Shown: piece by piece, positions 34,559 through 43,619 of the stretch
Numbering within the stretch: position 1 is the stretch's first letter
How the letters are laid out: each line of letters opens with the position of its first letter
Origin: an uncultured SAR86 cluster bacterium
GTDB taxonomy: Bacteria > Pseudomonadota > Gammaproteobacteria > Magnimaribacterales > Magnimaribacteraceae
DNA length: 64,000 nt
Direction of reading: 5' to 3'
Assembly: GCA_902606175.1 (NCBI GenBank)
Contig: CACLEZ010000002.1
Span: 62,001 to 126,000, forward strand
Program-made: the position numbers and the translations under genes
Notes under the pieces: generated by a model
Seen by the model: the letters and a program-made list of their open reading frames with translations, nothing else
Databases searched by the model: none
What the model was told of the DNA's origin: nothing

Positions 34559-35331
34559 TGCTGATATTAGTATCTCCTGCTAAGACTCTAGATTACGAAT
34601 CAGACTTAAATATTGATGATTTCTCTGTTGCTTCACATCTTTCTGATAGTGAGATTCTCATAAAAGAATTACAGAAAAAGAGCCCAGATGACCTTTCTTC
34701 CTTAATGGGCTTAAGCGAAAAATTATCCGTTCTAAACTTTGAAAGAAATATGAATTGGACTAAGCCTATCAAACCAAACGGTACTTCTAGGCAATCCATC
34801 TTCGCTTTCAAAGGAGATGTTTATCAGGGTTTAGATGCACCTTCTCTTTCCAAGTCAGAAATTAACTATGCTCAAAAAAATCTGTGTATATTATCGGGGC
34901 TTTATGGATTACTAAAACCATTGGATCTTATGTATCCCTACAGATTGGAAATGGGGACTAAATTTAAAACTGAACGCGGTAATAATCTATATGAATTTTG
35001 GGGATCGAAGATAAATACCTCAATAAATCAAATTTCTAAAGAAAATAAATCAAAAGCAATTGTAAATTTAGCATCTGTAGAATATTTTTCAGTTCTCAAA
35101 AATAAAGAAATAAATTTACCAGTGATTAATCCTGTTTTTAAAGATTTTAAAAATGGCGAATACAAAATCATAAGTTTCTTTGCCAAGAAGGCTAGAGGAA
35201 CAATGGCTAGATTTATTATTCAAAACAAGATTAAGAAAGCTGATGAGCTTCAAAACTTCAATCTTGATGGTTATCGCTTTAGTAAGAAGGAATCTAAAGA
35301 AAACTCTCCTGTCTTTCTGAGAAAAGTCTAA
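34558..35331 (+). CDS. yaaA: Peroxide stress protein YaaA (DUF328)
   Basis: 257 residues matching the YaaA family throughout. It starts MLILVSPAKTLDYES and continues with FKGDVYQGLDA and LSGLYGLLKPLDLMYPYRLEMG. The end has FFAKKARGTMARFI and LDGYRF. YaaA limits free iron and so protects DNA during H2O2 stress. It is coupled to the acyl-CoA dehydrogenase, itself a possible H2O2 source; that link is inference. It overlaps the crotonase gene by four bases tail to tail. Confidence 0.95.
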   Translation: MLILVSPAKTLDYESDLNIDDFSVASHLSDSEILIKELQKKSPDDLSSLMGLSEKLSVLNFERNMNWTKPIKPNGTSRQSIFAFKGDVYQGLDAPSLSKSEINYAQKNLCILSGLYGLLKPLDLMYPYRLEMGTKFKTERGNNLYEFWGSKINTSINQISKENKSKAIVNLASVEYFSVLKNKEINLPVINPVFKDFKNGEYKIISFFAKKARGTMARFIIQNKIKKADELQNFNLDGYRFSKKESKENSPVFLRKV

Positions 35332-36179
35332 ACGCCTACTTCTCCGTCTAAGTATTTTCTTCTTGGAAGCATATCTTCGAATTCCGGTTCTGTATTTTCT
35401 GCCTTGGCTTTAAATGCTACGGACATTTCATCGCTAATTCCAACTGCAGTATTCCACAATGCAATATGATTCAATGACTCTTCCACAGTATGATCTCTTC
35501 CATAATTAAGTGATTCTTTTGTTCCCGCAATAGCTAGAGGTCCTTTTGAGGCAATATCAGCAGCCACTTCCATAACTCTTTCCATCATTTCTTCTTTGGT
35601 TTCAAATACTTCATTTACAAGACCATGTTTCATTGCTTCTTCCGGAAGGAATCTTCTGCCTGTGTAGGCCAATTCTCTTACTACACCTTCAGGTATTAGT
35701 CTGGGAATTCTTTGTAAGGTACCTACATCCGCAGCCATACCAATATTAATTTCTTGAATACAGAAGAAAGCATCCGATGTGCAGTATCTCATATCTGTAG
35801 CTGTAGCGAGGTCTACACCACCACCTACACAAGCGCCTTGTACAGCCGCAATCACAGGTATTCTGGCTTTCTCCAAGCAAGTAATTGTATGTTGTAGATC
35901 TAGTGTCACCCGATATCCAGATTCTTTTCTCATACCCATATGAGCATTAGGTTGTTTATCTGAAGGAGAGAAATTAGCTAAATCCATTCCTGCACAAAAG
36001 TGTTTACCTTCTCCTGACAATACTATGACCCTCGCAGATGCGTCATCTGAGATACTTTCAACCAAGTGAGGAAGCTCGGACCAAAAAGCTTTATTCATGG
36101 TATTGAATTCATCTGGTCTAGACATTTTGATGTGAGCTATTTTGTTTGTAATTTCTAAATCAAAGCAAGTGTATTCCAT
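35328..36179 (-). CDS. Enoyl-CoA hydratase/isomerase (crotonase) family
   Basis: 283 residues. The oxyanion-hole stretch is GKHFCAGMDLANF and the second is GACVGGGVDLATATDMRYC, with EINIGMAADVGTLQRIP following. The Asp of AADVGTL in that position, where hydratases have Glu, is a feature of dienoyl-CoA isomerase-like members (ECH1 type). A delta3,5-delta2,4-dienoyl-CoA isomerase role is therefore plausible for unsaturated fatty acids. CGGAGAT precedes the ATG, and a 55-residue reading frame ends 16 bases upstream, probably on the same transcript. Confidence 0.85.
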   Translation of the reverse strand: MEYTCFDLEITNKIAHIKMSRPDEFNTMNKAFWSELPHLVESISDDASARVIVLSGEGKHFCAGMDLANFSPSDKQPNAHMGMRKESGYRVTLDLQHTITCLEKARIPVIAAVQGACVGGGVDLATATDMRYCTSDAFFCIQEINIGMAADVGTLQRIPRLIPEGVVRELAYTGRRFLPEEAMKHGLVNEVFETKEEMMERVMEVAADIASKGPLAIAGTKESLNYGRDHTVEESLNHIALWNTAVGISDEMSVAFKAKAENTEPEFEDMLPRRKYLDGEVGV

Positions 36180-36195
36180 TTTTATCTCCGTATTT

Positions 36196-36363
36196 CTAGA
36201 CAGTTTCAGCTAAATTAATGATTTCATCAACTTTTACTTTTAGTTGATCGACATGATCAAACGCTTTGTTATGAGGCATCACAACTTTTCTTTCCCTGCT
36301 GAGCAGGTCTAGACCTTTTTTTAGCACTTGAGCACTCTCTATCAACTTAGTTTTGTTTTCCAT
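36196..36363 (-). CDS. Small 55-residue protein, unknown
   Basis: An ATG-initiated frame of 55 codons just upstream of the crotonase gene on the same strand. Its product is charged and probably helical, with KTKLIESAQVLKKGLDLLSR near the start and VDQLKVKVDEIINLAETV at the end, showing heptad-like hydrophobic spacing. It fills an otherwise unusually large 243-base gap in a genome with almost no spacers, which supports it as real. The ribosome site is weak. I do not recognise the family. Confidence 0.5.
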   Translation of the reverse strand: MENKTKLIESAQVLKKGLDLLSRERKVVMPHNKAFDHVDQLKVKVDEIINLAETV

Positions 36364-36422
36364 ATTAATTTTTTAAATGTCCTTCGGATGATATATTGTA
36401 GAAGAAAAGAGAGATTCAAGAA

Positions 36423-37232
36423 ATGGAAGTTTCAAAATTAACAGAAATATCAAATTTAGTTCTTGAGGCTGTAGAACAGGCTTCTGATATTGTTATGGAA
36501 ATATATAATTCTGATGATCTTAAAGTAGAGGATAAACATGACGGATCTCCTGTAACGATAGCTGATAAGAAATGTCACGAAATTCTCTTCAATTCCCTTA
36601 AATCTATTGATGCCAATATCCCCATATTGTCTGAAGAGGGCGACACTGAAGAAAATAAGGAAGATTTGTTTTGGTTAATTGATCCCTTAGACGGGACGAA
36701 AGAATTCATTAATAAGAATGGAGAATTTACAGTAAATGTTGCACTTATTGAAGACGGTACGCCAATTCTCGGTGTAGTATCTGCACCAGCAGTTCAAGAA
36801 ACTTTTATAGGTTTCGCGGGAAGAGCTTTCAAGATACAAGGCAAAGAAAACATTGAAATAACTTCTCAAAAACAGAGTGAAGAATTCTGTCTTGTGACGG
36901 TGAGCAAAAGTCATAAGAGTGAAAAAGATCAGGCATTTATTAATCTCTGTGAAAAGAAATTTACTGAGGTTGAAGAACTACCAACTGGAAGTTCTTTAAA
37001 GTTGTGTCGTGTTGCAGAAGGCAAGGCAAATATTTACAGCAGGTTAGGTCCAACCTATCAATGGGATATCGCTGCCGGACAGGCAGTAGTAGAAGCATCC
37101 GGTGGCCTTATATCCAGTTTGAATGGTCAAGCTTTGACTTATGATTTTATTTCAGAGAAAAAAAATCCTTTATTTTATTGCTCAGGTGATCCGTCATATC
37201 CGTGGCAAGATATTTTCGCAAAGTTAATCTAA
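36423..37232 (+). CDS. cysQ: 3'(2'),5'-bisphosphate nucleotidase CysQ
   Basis: A 269-residue enzyme of the inositol-monophosphatase fold that removes phosphate from PAP/PAPS in sulfur assimilation. The metal motif WLIDPLDGTKEFINKNGEFT and the second site YQWDIAAGQAVVEASGG are diagnostic. ILSEEGD supplies the remaining Glu/Asp ligands. It is divergent from the small ORF/crotonase pair and overlaps the quinone reductase gene by nine bases tail to tail. Confidence 0.93.
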   Translation: MEVSKLTEISNLVLEAVEQASDIVMEIYNSDDLKVEDKHDGSPVTIADKKCHEILFNSLKSIDANIPILSEEGDTEENKEDLFWLIDPLDGTKEFINKNGEFTVNVALIEDGTPILGVVSAPAVQETFIGFAGRAFKIQGKENIEITSQKQSEEFCLVTVSKSHKSEKDQAFINLCEKKFTEVEELPTGSSLKLCRVAEGKANIYSRLGPTYQWDIAAGQAVVEASGGLISSLNGQALTYDFISEKKNPLFYCSGDPSYPWQDIFAKLI

Positions 37233-38186
37233 ATCAAGAATAATCTTTCCAATATTCTCATCTGATTCCATTATTGAATGAGCTTTTTCGCAATCTTCCA
37301 AGGACAGAACCTGATAGATAATAGGTTTAATAGTGCCTGAATCAAATAGTGGCATTACTTTGCTAGAGAGATCATCCATAACTCTAGACTTTGTCTGCAA
37401 GTTTCTAGCCCTAATGGTTGATCCTATTACCTTATGCCTTTTTATCATTAAATGCCCAAGATTTATATTTGCTTTGGCACCGCCCATTAAACCAATAATA
37501 ATTAACTTGCCTTCTAATCCAAGGACACTTAAATTTTTCTCAAAATACTCTGCACCTACAGGATCTAAGATGATATCTACTCCATTTGGAGACCATTCTT
37601 TAATCTTTGAAAATATATCTTTTGATCTAATTTCTCCTGCTGAAGCCCCTATGTTTAGACAGAAATCAATCTTTTCTTGGGTTCCTGCACTTACAAAACT
37701 ATCACAACCAAAAGCCTGGGCTAACTGTATCCCGGCTGTTCCAATACCACTTGCTCCTGCGTGAAAGACAATTTTATCTCCTTCTTTCATATGGCCCTCT
37801 ATGAAGAGATTCAGCCAACATGTGGCATATACTTCTGGAATTGAAGCACCTTCAGCCCAGCTTAGTTTCTGTGGCTTTAAAATTGCTTGGTGTTCAGGGC
37901 AAGTTACATATTCTGCATATCCCCCACCTGCCAAAAGTGCGATTACTTCATCCCCAGGCTTCTTAGAGCTTACATTTTTGCCAATACTCTCAATTATTCC
38001 GCTACATTCCAGTCCTAAAATTTCACTTTCACCAGCAGGAGGAGGGTATAAGCCGTTCTTTTGTGCAATATCAGCACGGTTCAGACCAGCTGCTTTGACC
38101 TTGATCAGTACTTCATTATCTTTTATTACTGGTAATTCAATGTCTTTAATTTCTAGTTTCTTCTCTATAATTTCTATAGCTTTCAT
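37224..38186 (-). CDS. NADPH:quinone reductase, PIG3-like MDR
   Basis: A 320-residue zinc-free medium-chain dehydrogenase/reductase. AGLNRADIAQKNGLYPPPAG is the signature of the PIG3 (TP53I3-like) quinone oxidoreductase branch, and HAGASGIGTAGIQLAQAFG binds the cofactor. It lacks zinc-binding cysteines. It probably reduces quinones or enones with NADPH. It is divergent from rpoH with a 94-base spacer. Confidence 0.9.
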   Translation of the reverse strand: MKAIEIIEKKLEIKDIELPVIKDNEVLIKVKAAGLNRADIAQKNGLYPPPAGESEILGLECSGIIESIGKNVSSKKPGDEVIALLAGGGYAEYVTCPEHQAILKPQKLSWAEGASIPEVYATCWLNLFIEGHMKEGDKIVFHAGASGIGTAGIQLAQAFGCDSFVSAGTQEKIDFCLNIGASAGEIRSKDIFSKIKEWSPNGVDIILDPVGAEYFEKNLSVLGLEGKLIIIGLMGGAKANINLGHLMIKRHKVIGSTIRARNLQTKSRVMDDLSSKVMPLFDSGTIKPIIYQVLSLEDCEKAHSIMESDENIGKIILDLD

Positions 38187-38239
38187 AATTTTATAAATAT
38201 CATCCTCTGGTCATCTCAATTTAGTTTAAAAATCAAAAT

Positions 38240-38269
38240 TTGCACCTTTATTCACTTAAATTGTAAAAT
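38240..38269 (+). promoter_or_regulatory. Candidate rpoH promoter
   Basis: TTGCAC (38240-38245), an 18-base spacer and TAAAAT (38264-38269). A start near 38276 would leave only about five leader bases before the rpoH ATG and no Shine-Dalgarno, implying a nearly leaderless mRNA. Confidence 0.4.
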
Positions 38270-38280
38270 TCTCTTAGATT

Positions 38281-39174
38281 ATGCCTAAAAAAGAGCTTAA
38301 GAGTGAAAATTCTGCAGGTACAGCTCTTCAGGAAATGGAGGCTCTAGCACCTGGTGGTGACCTTCAAGCTTATATAAATTCAGTGCATAGCATTGGTGTT
38401 TTAACCTCTGAAGAAGAAAAAAAACTTGCAGAAGATTTATATTATAGAAATGACCTTGATGCTGCTAGAAAGCTAGTTTTAGCACACTTAAGGTTTGTAA
38501 TATACGTTGCAAAGACATATTCAGGATATGGCCTACCTGAAGCAGACCTTATTCAAGAAGGGAATGTAGGTCTCATGAAGGCAATAAGAAAATTTAATCC
38601 TGAAATGGGGGTCAGGTTGGTATCTTTCGCGGTGCATTGGGTTAAAGCTGAAATCCATGAATATGTTCTGAAGAATTGGAAAATAGTCAAAATAGCCACT
38701 ACTAAACCACAGAGAAAGTTATTCTTTAATTTGAGAAGTAAAAAGAAGGGCCTTGGATGGTTAACAGAAGAAGAAGTAGAGTCCATGGCTAAAGATTTAG
38801 GGGTAAAACCTTCAGAAGTAAGAGAGATGGAAAAAAGATTAAGTGGTACTGATATGCCTTTTGATCCTCTTGCAGATTCAGATGATGATGAAGCTTCTTA
38901 TTCCCCATCTCAATATTTGGAAGATGAAGATGCCAACCCTGCAGACATATTTGCAAAAGATAGCTTGGATGAAACGAATACTAGTCAATTATACGAAGCA
39001 ATAAATCAGCTTGATGATAGAAGCAGAGATATACTTCAAGATCGATGGTTAGCAGATGAAAAACTTACGCTTCACGAGTTGGCTGAAAAATATGATATTT
39101 CTGCTGAGCGTGTTCGCCAAATAGAAAAAAACGCAATGAAAAAAGTGAAGCAGTCTTTCTCTGCAGGAGAATAA
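38281..39174 (+). CDS. rpoH: Heat-shock sigma factor RpoH (sigma-32)
   Basis: A 297-residue group-3 sigma factor. Region 2 reads [19 protein letters not shown] and [19 protein letters not shown]. The RpoH box, which separates it from RpoD and RpoS, is [12 protein letters not shown]. Region 4 ends [20 protein letters not shown]. It directs transcription of chaperones and proteases. No obvious thermosensor leader fits upstream, unlike E. coli. trmB begins one base after the stop, a less common partner. Confidence 0.95.
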   Translation: MPKKELKSENSAGTALQEMEALAPGGDLQAYINSVHSIGVLTSEEEKKLAEDLYYRNDLDAARKLVLAHLRFVIYVAKTYSGYGLPEADLIQEGNVGLMKAIRKFNPEMGVRLVSFAVHWVKAEIHEYVLKNWKIVKIATTKPQRKLFFNLRSKKKGLGWLTEEEVESMAKDLGVKPSEVREMEKRLSGTDMPFDPLADSDDDEASYSPSQYLEDEDANPADIFAKDSLDETNTSQLYEAINQLDDRSRDILQDRWLADEKLTLHELAEKYDISAERVRQIEKNAMKKVKQSFSAGE

Positions 39175-39175
39175 C

Positions 39176-39841
39176 TTGCCTTTACAAGATAGACTCAAGA
39201 GCTTTGTCTTGAGGAGAGGGAGATTAACCTCTAATCAGTCAAGGGCGCTCTCGGAGCATTGGGACAAGTACATTCTAGATAATGAAGAAAAACTTAGTAA
39301 TATCTGGAACCAAGACCCTTCAATTTTAGATATAGGTTTTGGGTCAGGAGAGACTACTGCATATTTAGCTAAGACAAACCCCGAAATGTTAATTTTAGGA
39401 GCTGAGGTTTATCTGTCTGGAATAGGATCTCTTTTAAGTAAGGCAAATGAAGAGTCATTAAATAATCTTAAAATATTAAACTCAGATATTGTTCCTTTTT
39501 TGGAAGATAAAGTATCAGACAACTGCTTTGATCTAATCTTAATGTTTTATCCTGATCCGTGGCCAAAGAGAAAGCATCATAAAAGAAGATTATTGCAAAA
39601 AGACTTTATTGACTTATTAAATAAAAAACTAAAACAAAACGGTATCTTCTACTTCAAAACAGACTGGGTTCATTACTTCGATGAAACAAAGAAGCTGGTT
39701 AATAATGATATAAATTGGAGAGTTTTGCATAAAGAGAATCTTAAGGAATATTTAGTAAATTTACCTAAGACATCCTTTGAGATGAAGGCCTTACAAGCAA
39801 AAAGAAAATTAAATGAGCTTATTCTTCAAAAGACTTGTTAA
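39176..39841 (+). CDS. trmB: tRNA (guanine-N7)-methyltransferase TrmB
   Basis: A 221-residue SAM-dependent enzyme modifying G46 in the tRNA variable loop. The motifs are LDIGFGSGETTAYLA and FYPDPWPKRKHHKRRL, the latter nearly invariant in TrmB. It starts at TTG 39176 with CAGGAGA directly upstream, inside the end of rpoH. Its last 23 bases overlap rdgB on the other strand. Confidence 0.95.
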   Translation: MPLQDRLKSFVLRRGRLTSNQSRALSEHWDKYILDNEEKLSNIWNQDPSILDIGFGSGETTAYLAKTNPEMLILGAEVYLSGIGSLLSKANEESLNNLKILNSDIVPFLEDKVSDNCFDLILMFYPDPWPKRKHHKRRLLQKDFIDLLNKKLKQNGIFYFKTDWVHYFDETKKLVNNDINWRVLHKENLKEYLVNLPKTSFEMKALQAKRKLNELILQKTC

Positions 39842-40415
39842 TTAATTCAGAGACTTTGCTTAGTAGTTTTTTAAAAGCTTCAGATCTATGAGATATTATA
39901 TTTTTTTCATCTTTCTCAAGTTCTGCGAGATGCTTCCCGTTCTCTGTAATAAATATTGGATCATATCCAAAGCCATTCGTTCCTTTGAATTCTCTGGCAA
40001 TAGAGCCTTCAAGGGTTCCATAGCTTTGAATTATCTTTCCTTCAAAATATCCAACCAGACAACATCTAAATCTTGCACCTCTTTTGTCATCCTCAAGCCC
40101 ATCTAAATTTTCAATTAATTTTAAGCAATTATCATTATCTAAGCCCGTTTTAGAATATCTCGCAGAGAATATTCCAGGGCTGCCATCTAATGCATCAACT
40201 TCTAGTCCAGAATCATCACCTATAGCAGGTATGCCTAATTGTTTTGAAATGTACTCAGCTTTTATTAGAGCATTTTCATAGAAGGTACTTCCTGTTTCCG
40301 GTGGTAGATCTTTTATGTTTTCAGGGATTTTAATGAAGTCATGTGATGTGCCCCTTGCCAATTCCTCGAACTCTTTAAGTTTGCCATTATTTTTCGTAGC
40401 AATAGCTATTTTCAT
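39819..40415 (-). CDS. rdgB: dITP/XTP pyrophosphatase RdgB
   Basis: A 198-residue Ham1-family nucleotide cleaner. It opens IAIATKNNGKLKEFEEL and has GSTFYENALIKAEY, IGDDSGLEVDALDGSPGIFS and the C-terminal TNGFGYDPIF and SHRSEAFKKL motifs. It hydrolyses non-canonical purine triphosphates. It overlaps metW by four bases, the usual gammaproteobacterial order metX-metW-rdgB. Confidence 0.96.
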   Translation of the reverse strand: MKIAIATKNNGKLKEFEELARGTSHDFIKIPENIKDLPPETGSTFYENALIKAEYISKQLGIPAIGDDSGLEVDALDGSPGIFSARYSKTGLDNDNCLKLIENLDGLEDDKRGARFRCCLVGYFEGKIIQSYGTLEGSIAREFKGTNGFGYDPIFITENGKHLAELEKDEKNIISHRSEAFKKLLSKVSELINKSFEE

Positions 40416-40999
40416 TTAGAGATCTTATAAATGGCAGTGGTCGCAAATAAATTTGGTGCCACTTTAGCCAAGATACTTTCTTTCCCAAATTTATTAAAGA
40501 AGCATTTTTCTATTACATCGATTTCGCATTCACTACAAAGATTCTCAAAATCCTTAATGGTACATAAATGAATATTATCGGTATCATGCCAGGCACTTGG
40601 CAATGTTCCTGTCACAGGCATTTTTCCTGATAGTAAGAGATTAATTCTTGTGGTCCAATAACCAAAATTAGGAATTGTAACAATGCTCTCATTTCCAATT
40701 CTTGTTACTTCTTGAAGAGCTTTCTTGGGTTCCTTTAATACTTGAATAGTTTGGCTCATAATCACTATATCAAAACTACTGTCACTAAAATTCTCTAAAC
40801 CTTCATCAATATTTTGATGAATAACATTTAGACCAGACTGGATGCATTTATTAATATCATCTTGATTTATTTCTACTCCTAGTACCGTAGACCCCCACTC
40901 TTTGGATAAAATATTCAATATTTCACCATCTCCACAACCTAGATCAAGAACTTGAGACTCTTTATCTATCCAATTTTTTATAACTTCAATTGTATTCAT
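40412..40999 (-). CDS. metW: Methionine biosynthesis protein MetW
   Basis: 195 residues of a SAM-dependent methyltransferase fold. VLDLGCGDGEILNIL is motif I, FDIVIMSQTIQVLKEPKKAL follows, and FGYWTTRINLLLSGKMPVTG is specific to MetW. MetW is encoded with MetX and supports homoserine acylation. Its ATG abuts the metX stop, so it is presumably under the same SAM-sensing leader. Confidence 0.93.
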   Translation of the reverse strand: MNTIEVIKNWIDKESQVLDLGCGDGEILNILSKEWGSTVLGVEINQDDINKCIQSGLNVIHQNIDEGLENFSDSSFDIVIMSQTIQVLKEPKKALQEVTRIGNESIVTIPNFGYWTTRINLLLSGKMPVTGTLPSAWHDTDNIHLCTIKDFENLCSECEIDVIEKCFFNKFGKESILAKVAPNLFATTAIYKISK

Positions 41000-42109
41000 T
41001 TAATTTTCAAGAAAAGCCGATAAACCCTTTACATAATTTTCATTTGCAAACAAAAACGAGTCGTGTCCATGAGGACTATCAATTTCTAAGTAACTCACAT
41101 TTTTTTTGGCTTCGATAAGAGCATTTACAATTTCCTTTGATCTTTCAGGAGCAAACCTCCAATCAGTTGAAAAAGATACTACTAATAACTGTGCTTCAAT
41201 GGACTCAAAGGCATTTACCAATTTGCCTTCAAAATTACTTGCTGGATCGAAGTAGTCTAGAATCTTTGTCATGAGAAGATAAGTATTTGCATCAAAACTT
41301 TCTGAAAAAACATCACCTTGATACCTCAAATAACTTTCTATTTCGAACTCCGCATCATAACCAAAATTCAATTTTTCCTTTTTCAGTTCTCTTCCAAATT
41401 TGCTCCTCATTGCTTCTTCAGAGAGATACGTAATGTGCCCTACCATTCTTGCTAATTTGAGGCCTTGTTTTGGGTACTTACTTTTATCTAGATATCTACC
41501 TCCTTCAAAATCTGGATCATTTAATATGGCTTGTCTTGCAACTTCATTGAAAGCTATATTTTGTGCACTTAACTTTGGTGCTGCAGCAATAATTCCTGCT
41601 TTTTTTATTCTTTTCGGGAAAAGATAGGACCATTCTAGAGCTTGCATTCCACCTAGACTTCCTCCCATGACAGCATGCCATTTTTCAATGCCCAATGCAT
41701 CAGAAAGTTTGGCCTGTGAATTTACCCAATCCCTTACTGTAATAATTGGAAAGTCAGGTCCATAATAATCTCCAGTATCATGGTTAATTGAACTTGGTCC
41801 TAGCGAACCGTGACAACCACCTATATTATTCGGGCAAACTACAAAAAATTTGTTTGTATCAACCGCTTTACCTGGGCCAATAAGCGAATCCCACCAGCCT
41901 GGTTTATCTTCGTTTTCATATTTTCCAGCAGCATGATGATTACCACTCAACGCATGACAGATAAGTATTGCATTCGTCGCATCTGCATTAAGAGCACCAT
42001 AAGTTTCATAGACCAGTTCTATATCATTGAAACTTTGGCCGCACTCAAGCTCAAATTCACCCTCTAGAGTAACTTTTTGTGCCTTTACTGTTCCTATCGA
42101 ATCACTCAT
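41000..42109 (-). CDS. metX: Homoserine O-acyltransferase MetX
   Basis: 369 residues from ATG 42109. It is an alpha/beta-hydrolase-fold acyltransferase, with the nucleophile elbow in [12 protein letters not shown], the opening [29 protein letters not shown] and the final [11 protein letters not shown] with the catalytic His. It activates homoserine (acetyl or succinyl) for methionine synthesis. A GTG at 42133 in the same frame lies inside the terminator hairpin, so I reject it. Only AGG in the 3' terminator arm, seven bases upstream, can serve as Shine-Dalgarno. metW and rdgB follow. Confidence 0.95.
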   Translation of the reverse strand: MSDSIGTVKAQKVTLEGEFELECGQSFNDIELVYETYGALNADATNAILICHALSGNHHAAGKYENEDKPGWWDSLIGPGKAVDTNKFFVVCPNNIGGCHGSLGPSSINHDTGDYYGPDFPIITVRDWVNSQAKLSDALGIEKWHAVMGGSLGGMQALEWSYLFPKRIKKAGIIAAAPKLSAQNIAFNEVARQAILNDPDFEGGRYLDKSKYPKQGLKLARMVGHITYLSEEAMRSKFGRELKKEKLNFGYDAEFEIESYLRYQGDVFSESFDANTYLLMTKILDYFDPASNFEGKLVNAFESIEAQLLVVSFSTDWRFAPERSKEIVNALIEAKKNVSYLEIDSPHGHDSFLFANENYVKGLSAFLEN

Positions 42110-42142
42110 AAAAAAACCTGTTTGCCTCGGCACAACAGGTTT
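42110..42142 (-). terminator. Intrinsic terminator in the metX leader
   Basis: On the minus strand AAACCTGTT pairs with AACAGGTTT, and an inner TGCC/GGCA extends the stem. Seven U's follow directly and the metX ATG begins at the next base. The stem also contains the only possible metX ribosome site, so folding should stop both transcription and translation. Confidence 0.88.
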
Positions 42143-42148
42143 AATTTA

Positions 42149-42201
42149 ATGCATTAGCTGTATTTCAATTAAACGCCCGCAAGCTGTGTCAAATCGGCGA
42201 A
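42149..42201 (-). ncRNA. SAM-II-type riboswitch aptamer upstream of metX
   Basis: Read on the minus strand, a short P1 stem (CGCC with GGCG) encloses GATTTGACACAGCTTGC and is followed by an A/U-rich linker and CAGCTAA. This order (P1, GAUUU..., UUGC, P1', UUUAA-rich linker, GCUAA) is the conserved layout of SAM-II, known from metA/metX leaders of alphaproteobacteria and marine metagenomes. AGCU in the loop can pair with AGCU downstream to form the pseudoknot. The size (about 51 bases) fits. The related SAM-V class has the same core and cannot be excluded. Confidence 0.8.
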
Positions 42202-42207
42202 AAAACT

Positions 42208-42236
42208 ATTATATTGAATCTATCTCTAGAAACCAA
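42208..42236 (-). promoter_or_regulatory. metX promoter inside the end of yggT
   Basis: On the minus strand TTGGTT (42236-42231), a 17-base spacer and a perfect TATAAT (42213-42208). The predicted start near 42201 is the first base of the riboswitch. The -35 overlaps the last codons of yggT. Confidence 0.65.
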
Positions 42237-42801
42237 CTGATAGCCAAACTGGCAATCCAGATTCAATAGCAAACTGTACAAATATTGATTGCAAGAAGTT
42301 TAATAAGATGAATGCGAATATAGGTGAAAAGTCTAGCCCTCCCATAGGGGGTAAGAATATTCTAAATGGACTGAAAAACTTATCCGACATTTGTCTAATT
42401 AAAACTATGGCTGGATGAAAATTATTCCCAGCCACAAAACTTAAAATTATTCCTCCCAATAAAATCCACCAAACCATTTTAAGCATTAATAAAATAACTG
42501 AGTAAGTAGACCACATTAAAATCTTTACAGGATCATAATCAACTGATCCTGCCATGACAGCTAAATAAAAGGCTCCTGCCTGAATAAAAACAGCTACTAG
42601 GAATGAGGCTAAGTCTATGTTCCTGAAGGGCTTAATAGCTGATCTAAGAAATTGACTTGGCAAGTCTACTGCCCTAATTATTCCTTGGACTAAAGGATTA
42701 TAATAATCAACTTTAAGAAGACGAAACATAAAGTTGAAAACTACACCAAGTGTAAAAACATCCATTAAAGCTTTGAAAAGGAAGAAGGTTGCTTCTGACA
42801 T
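42226..42801 (-). CDS. yggT: YggT-family membrane protein
   Basis: 191 residues carrying two YggT repeats, each a pair of helices: FNFMFRLLKVDYYNPLVQGI in the first and VLIRQMSDKFFSPFRIFLPP in the second. Members are linked to cell-envelope or osmotic homeostasis and usually follow proC. The role is not established. The start overlaps the proC stop by one base (TAATG). The metX promoter begins within its 3' end. Confidence 0.9.
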   Translation of the reverse strand: MSEATFFLFKALMDVFTLGVVFNFMFRLLKVDYYNPLVQGIIRAVDLPSQFLRSAIKPFRNIDLASFLVAVFIQAGAFYLAVMAGSVDYDPVKILMWSTYSVILLMLKMVWWILLGGIILSFVAGNNFHPAIVLIRQMSDKFFSPFRIFLPPMGGLDFSPIFAFILLNFLQSIFVQFAIESGLPVWLSVGF

Positions 42802-43619
42802 TAATCTTCTCCTAATTCGATTGATTTCTTTTCAGCAGCCATCATAGATTTGCTTATTATTTCCTTTAACCCCTTTTTCTCAAACTCCTCTATTGCTGTC
42901 TGGGTTACTCCTCCTGGCGACGTAACTTTCTTTCTTAATAGACTAGGGGGATCTTTTGATTTAAGGACTAGATTTGCAGCACCTGAAATCATCGATGCCA
43001 GTAAATTTTTCTTTTCTTGTTCCGATAAATGCAAATTTTTTGAAGAGTCCAGCAAAGACTCAATTAAGTAAAAAACATATGCTGGACCTGATCCAATTAG
43101 AGCTGTAAAGATATCTATATCTTTTTCATTAATCAGGGCAATTTTTCCCACACATTCAAATAAAATCTTAGCATTTTCTATATCCTTTGATTGCGCGTTA
43201 CTGTTAGGACAGATTGCAGTCACACCTTTCATAATACTTGCAGGGGTATTCGGCATAGCCCTTATGACTCTAATGGAGGGTCCTAATTGAGATTCTATCT
43301 TTTCAATCTTTACTCCAGCTGCTATAGAGATTATCAGAATATCTTTATCTATAGCTATATCCTTTATTTCATCGATTACAGCTTGGACGATATTTGGTTT
43401 TACTGCGAGAATGAGGATATCGGCAATATCTATAACATCGAGATTATTATTTGTAGTTTTTATCCCGAAGTCCTTAGAAAGTTTTTCTATATGTTCTCGT
43501 TCTGGTGAAGAGGCAATGATCTTAGAGGCATTATGATCACTATTGATTAAGCCAGATATAAGTGCACTTGCCATATTACCAGCACCTACAAATCCTATAG
43601 TTTCATTAAGATTTTTCAT
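42801..43619 (-). CDS. proC: Pyrroline-5-carboxylate reductase ProC
   Basis: 272 residues. The N-terminal GFVGAGNMASALISGL binds NAD(P)H, VIRAMPNTPASIMKG is central, and the family signature LRKKVTSPGGVTQTAIEEFE lies near the end. It catalyses the last step of proline synthesis. The start overlaps yggS by four bases in the classic yggS-proC-yggT order. Confidence 0.96.
   Translation of the reverse strand: MKNLNETIGFVGAGNMASALISGLINSDHNASKIIASSPEREHIEKLSKDFGIKTTNNNLDVIDIADILILAVKPNIVQAVIDEIKDIAIDKDILIISIAAGVKIEKIESQLGPSIRVIRAMPNTPASIMKGVTAICPNSNAQSKDIENAKILFECVGKIALINEKDIDIFTALIGSGPAYVFYLIESLLDSSKNLHLSEQEKKNLLASMISGAANLVLKSKDPPSLLRKKVTSPGGVTQTAIEEFEKKGLKEIISKSMMAAEKKSIELGED

Noticed and set aside
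37333-37764. 143-codon frame antisense to the quinone reductase gene
   Set aside because: The reverse strand encodes a complete MDR protein; this frame is a by-product of its codon use.
42110-42133. Longer metX start at GTG 42133
   Set aside because: It lies within the terminator hairpin and would add eight residues unlike MetX; ATG 42109 follows AGG at seven bases.
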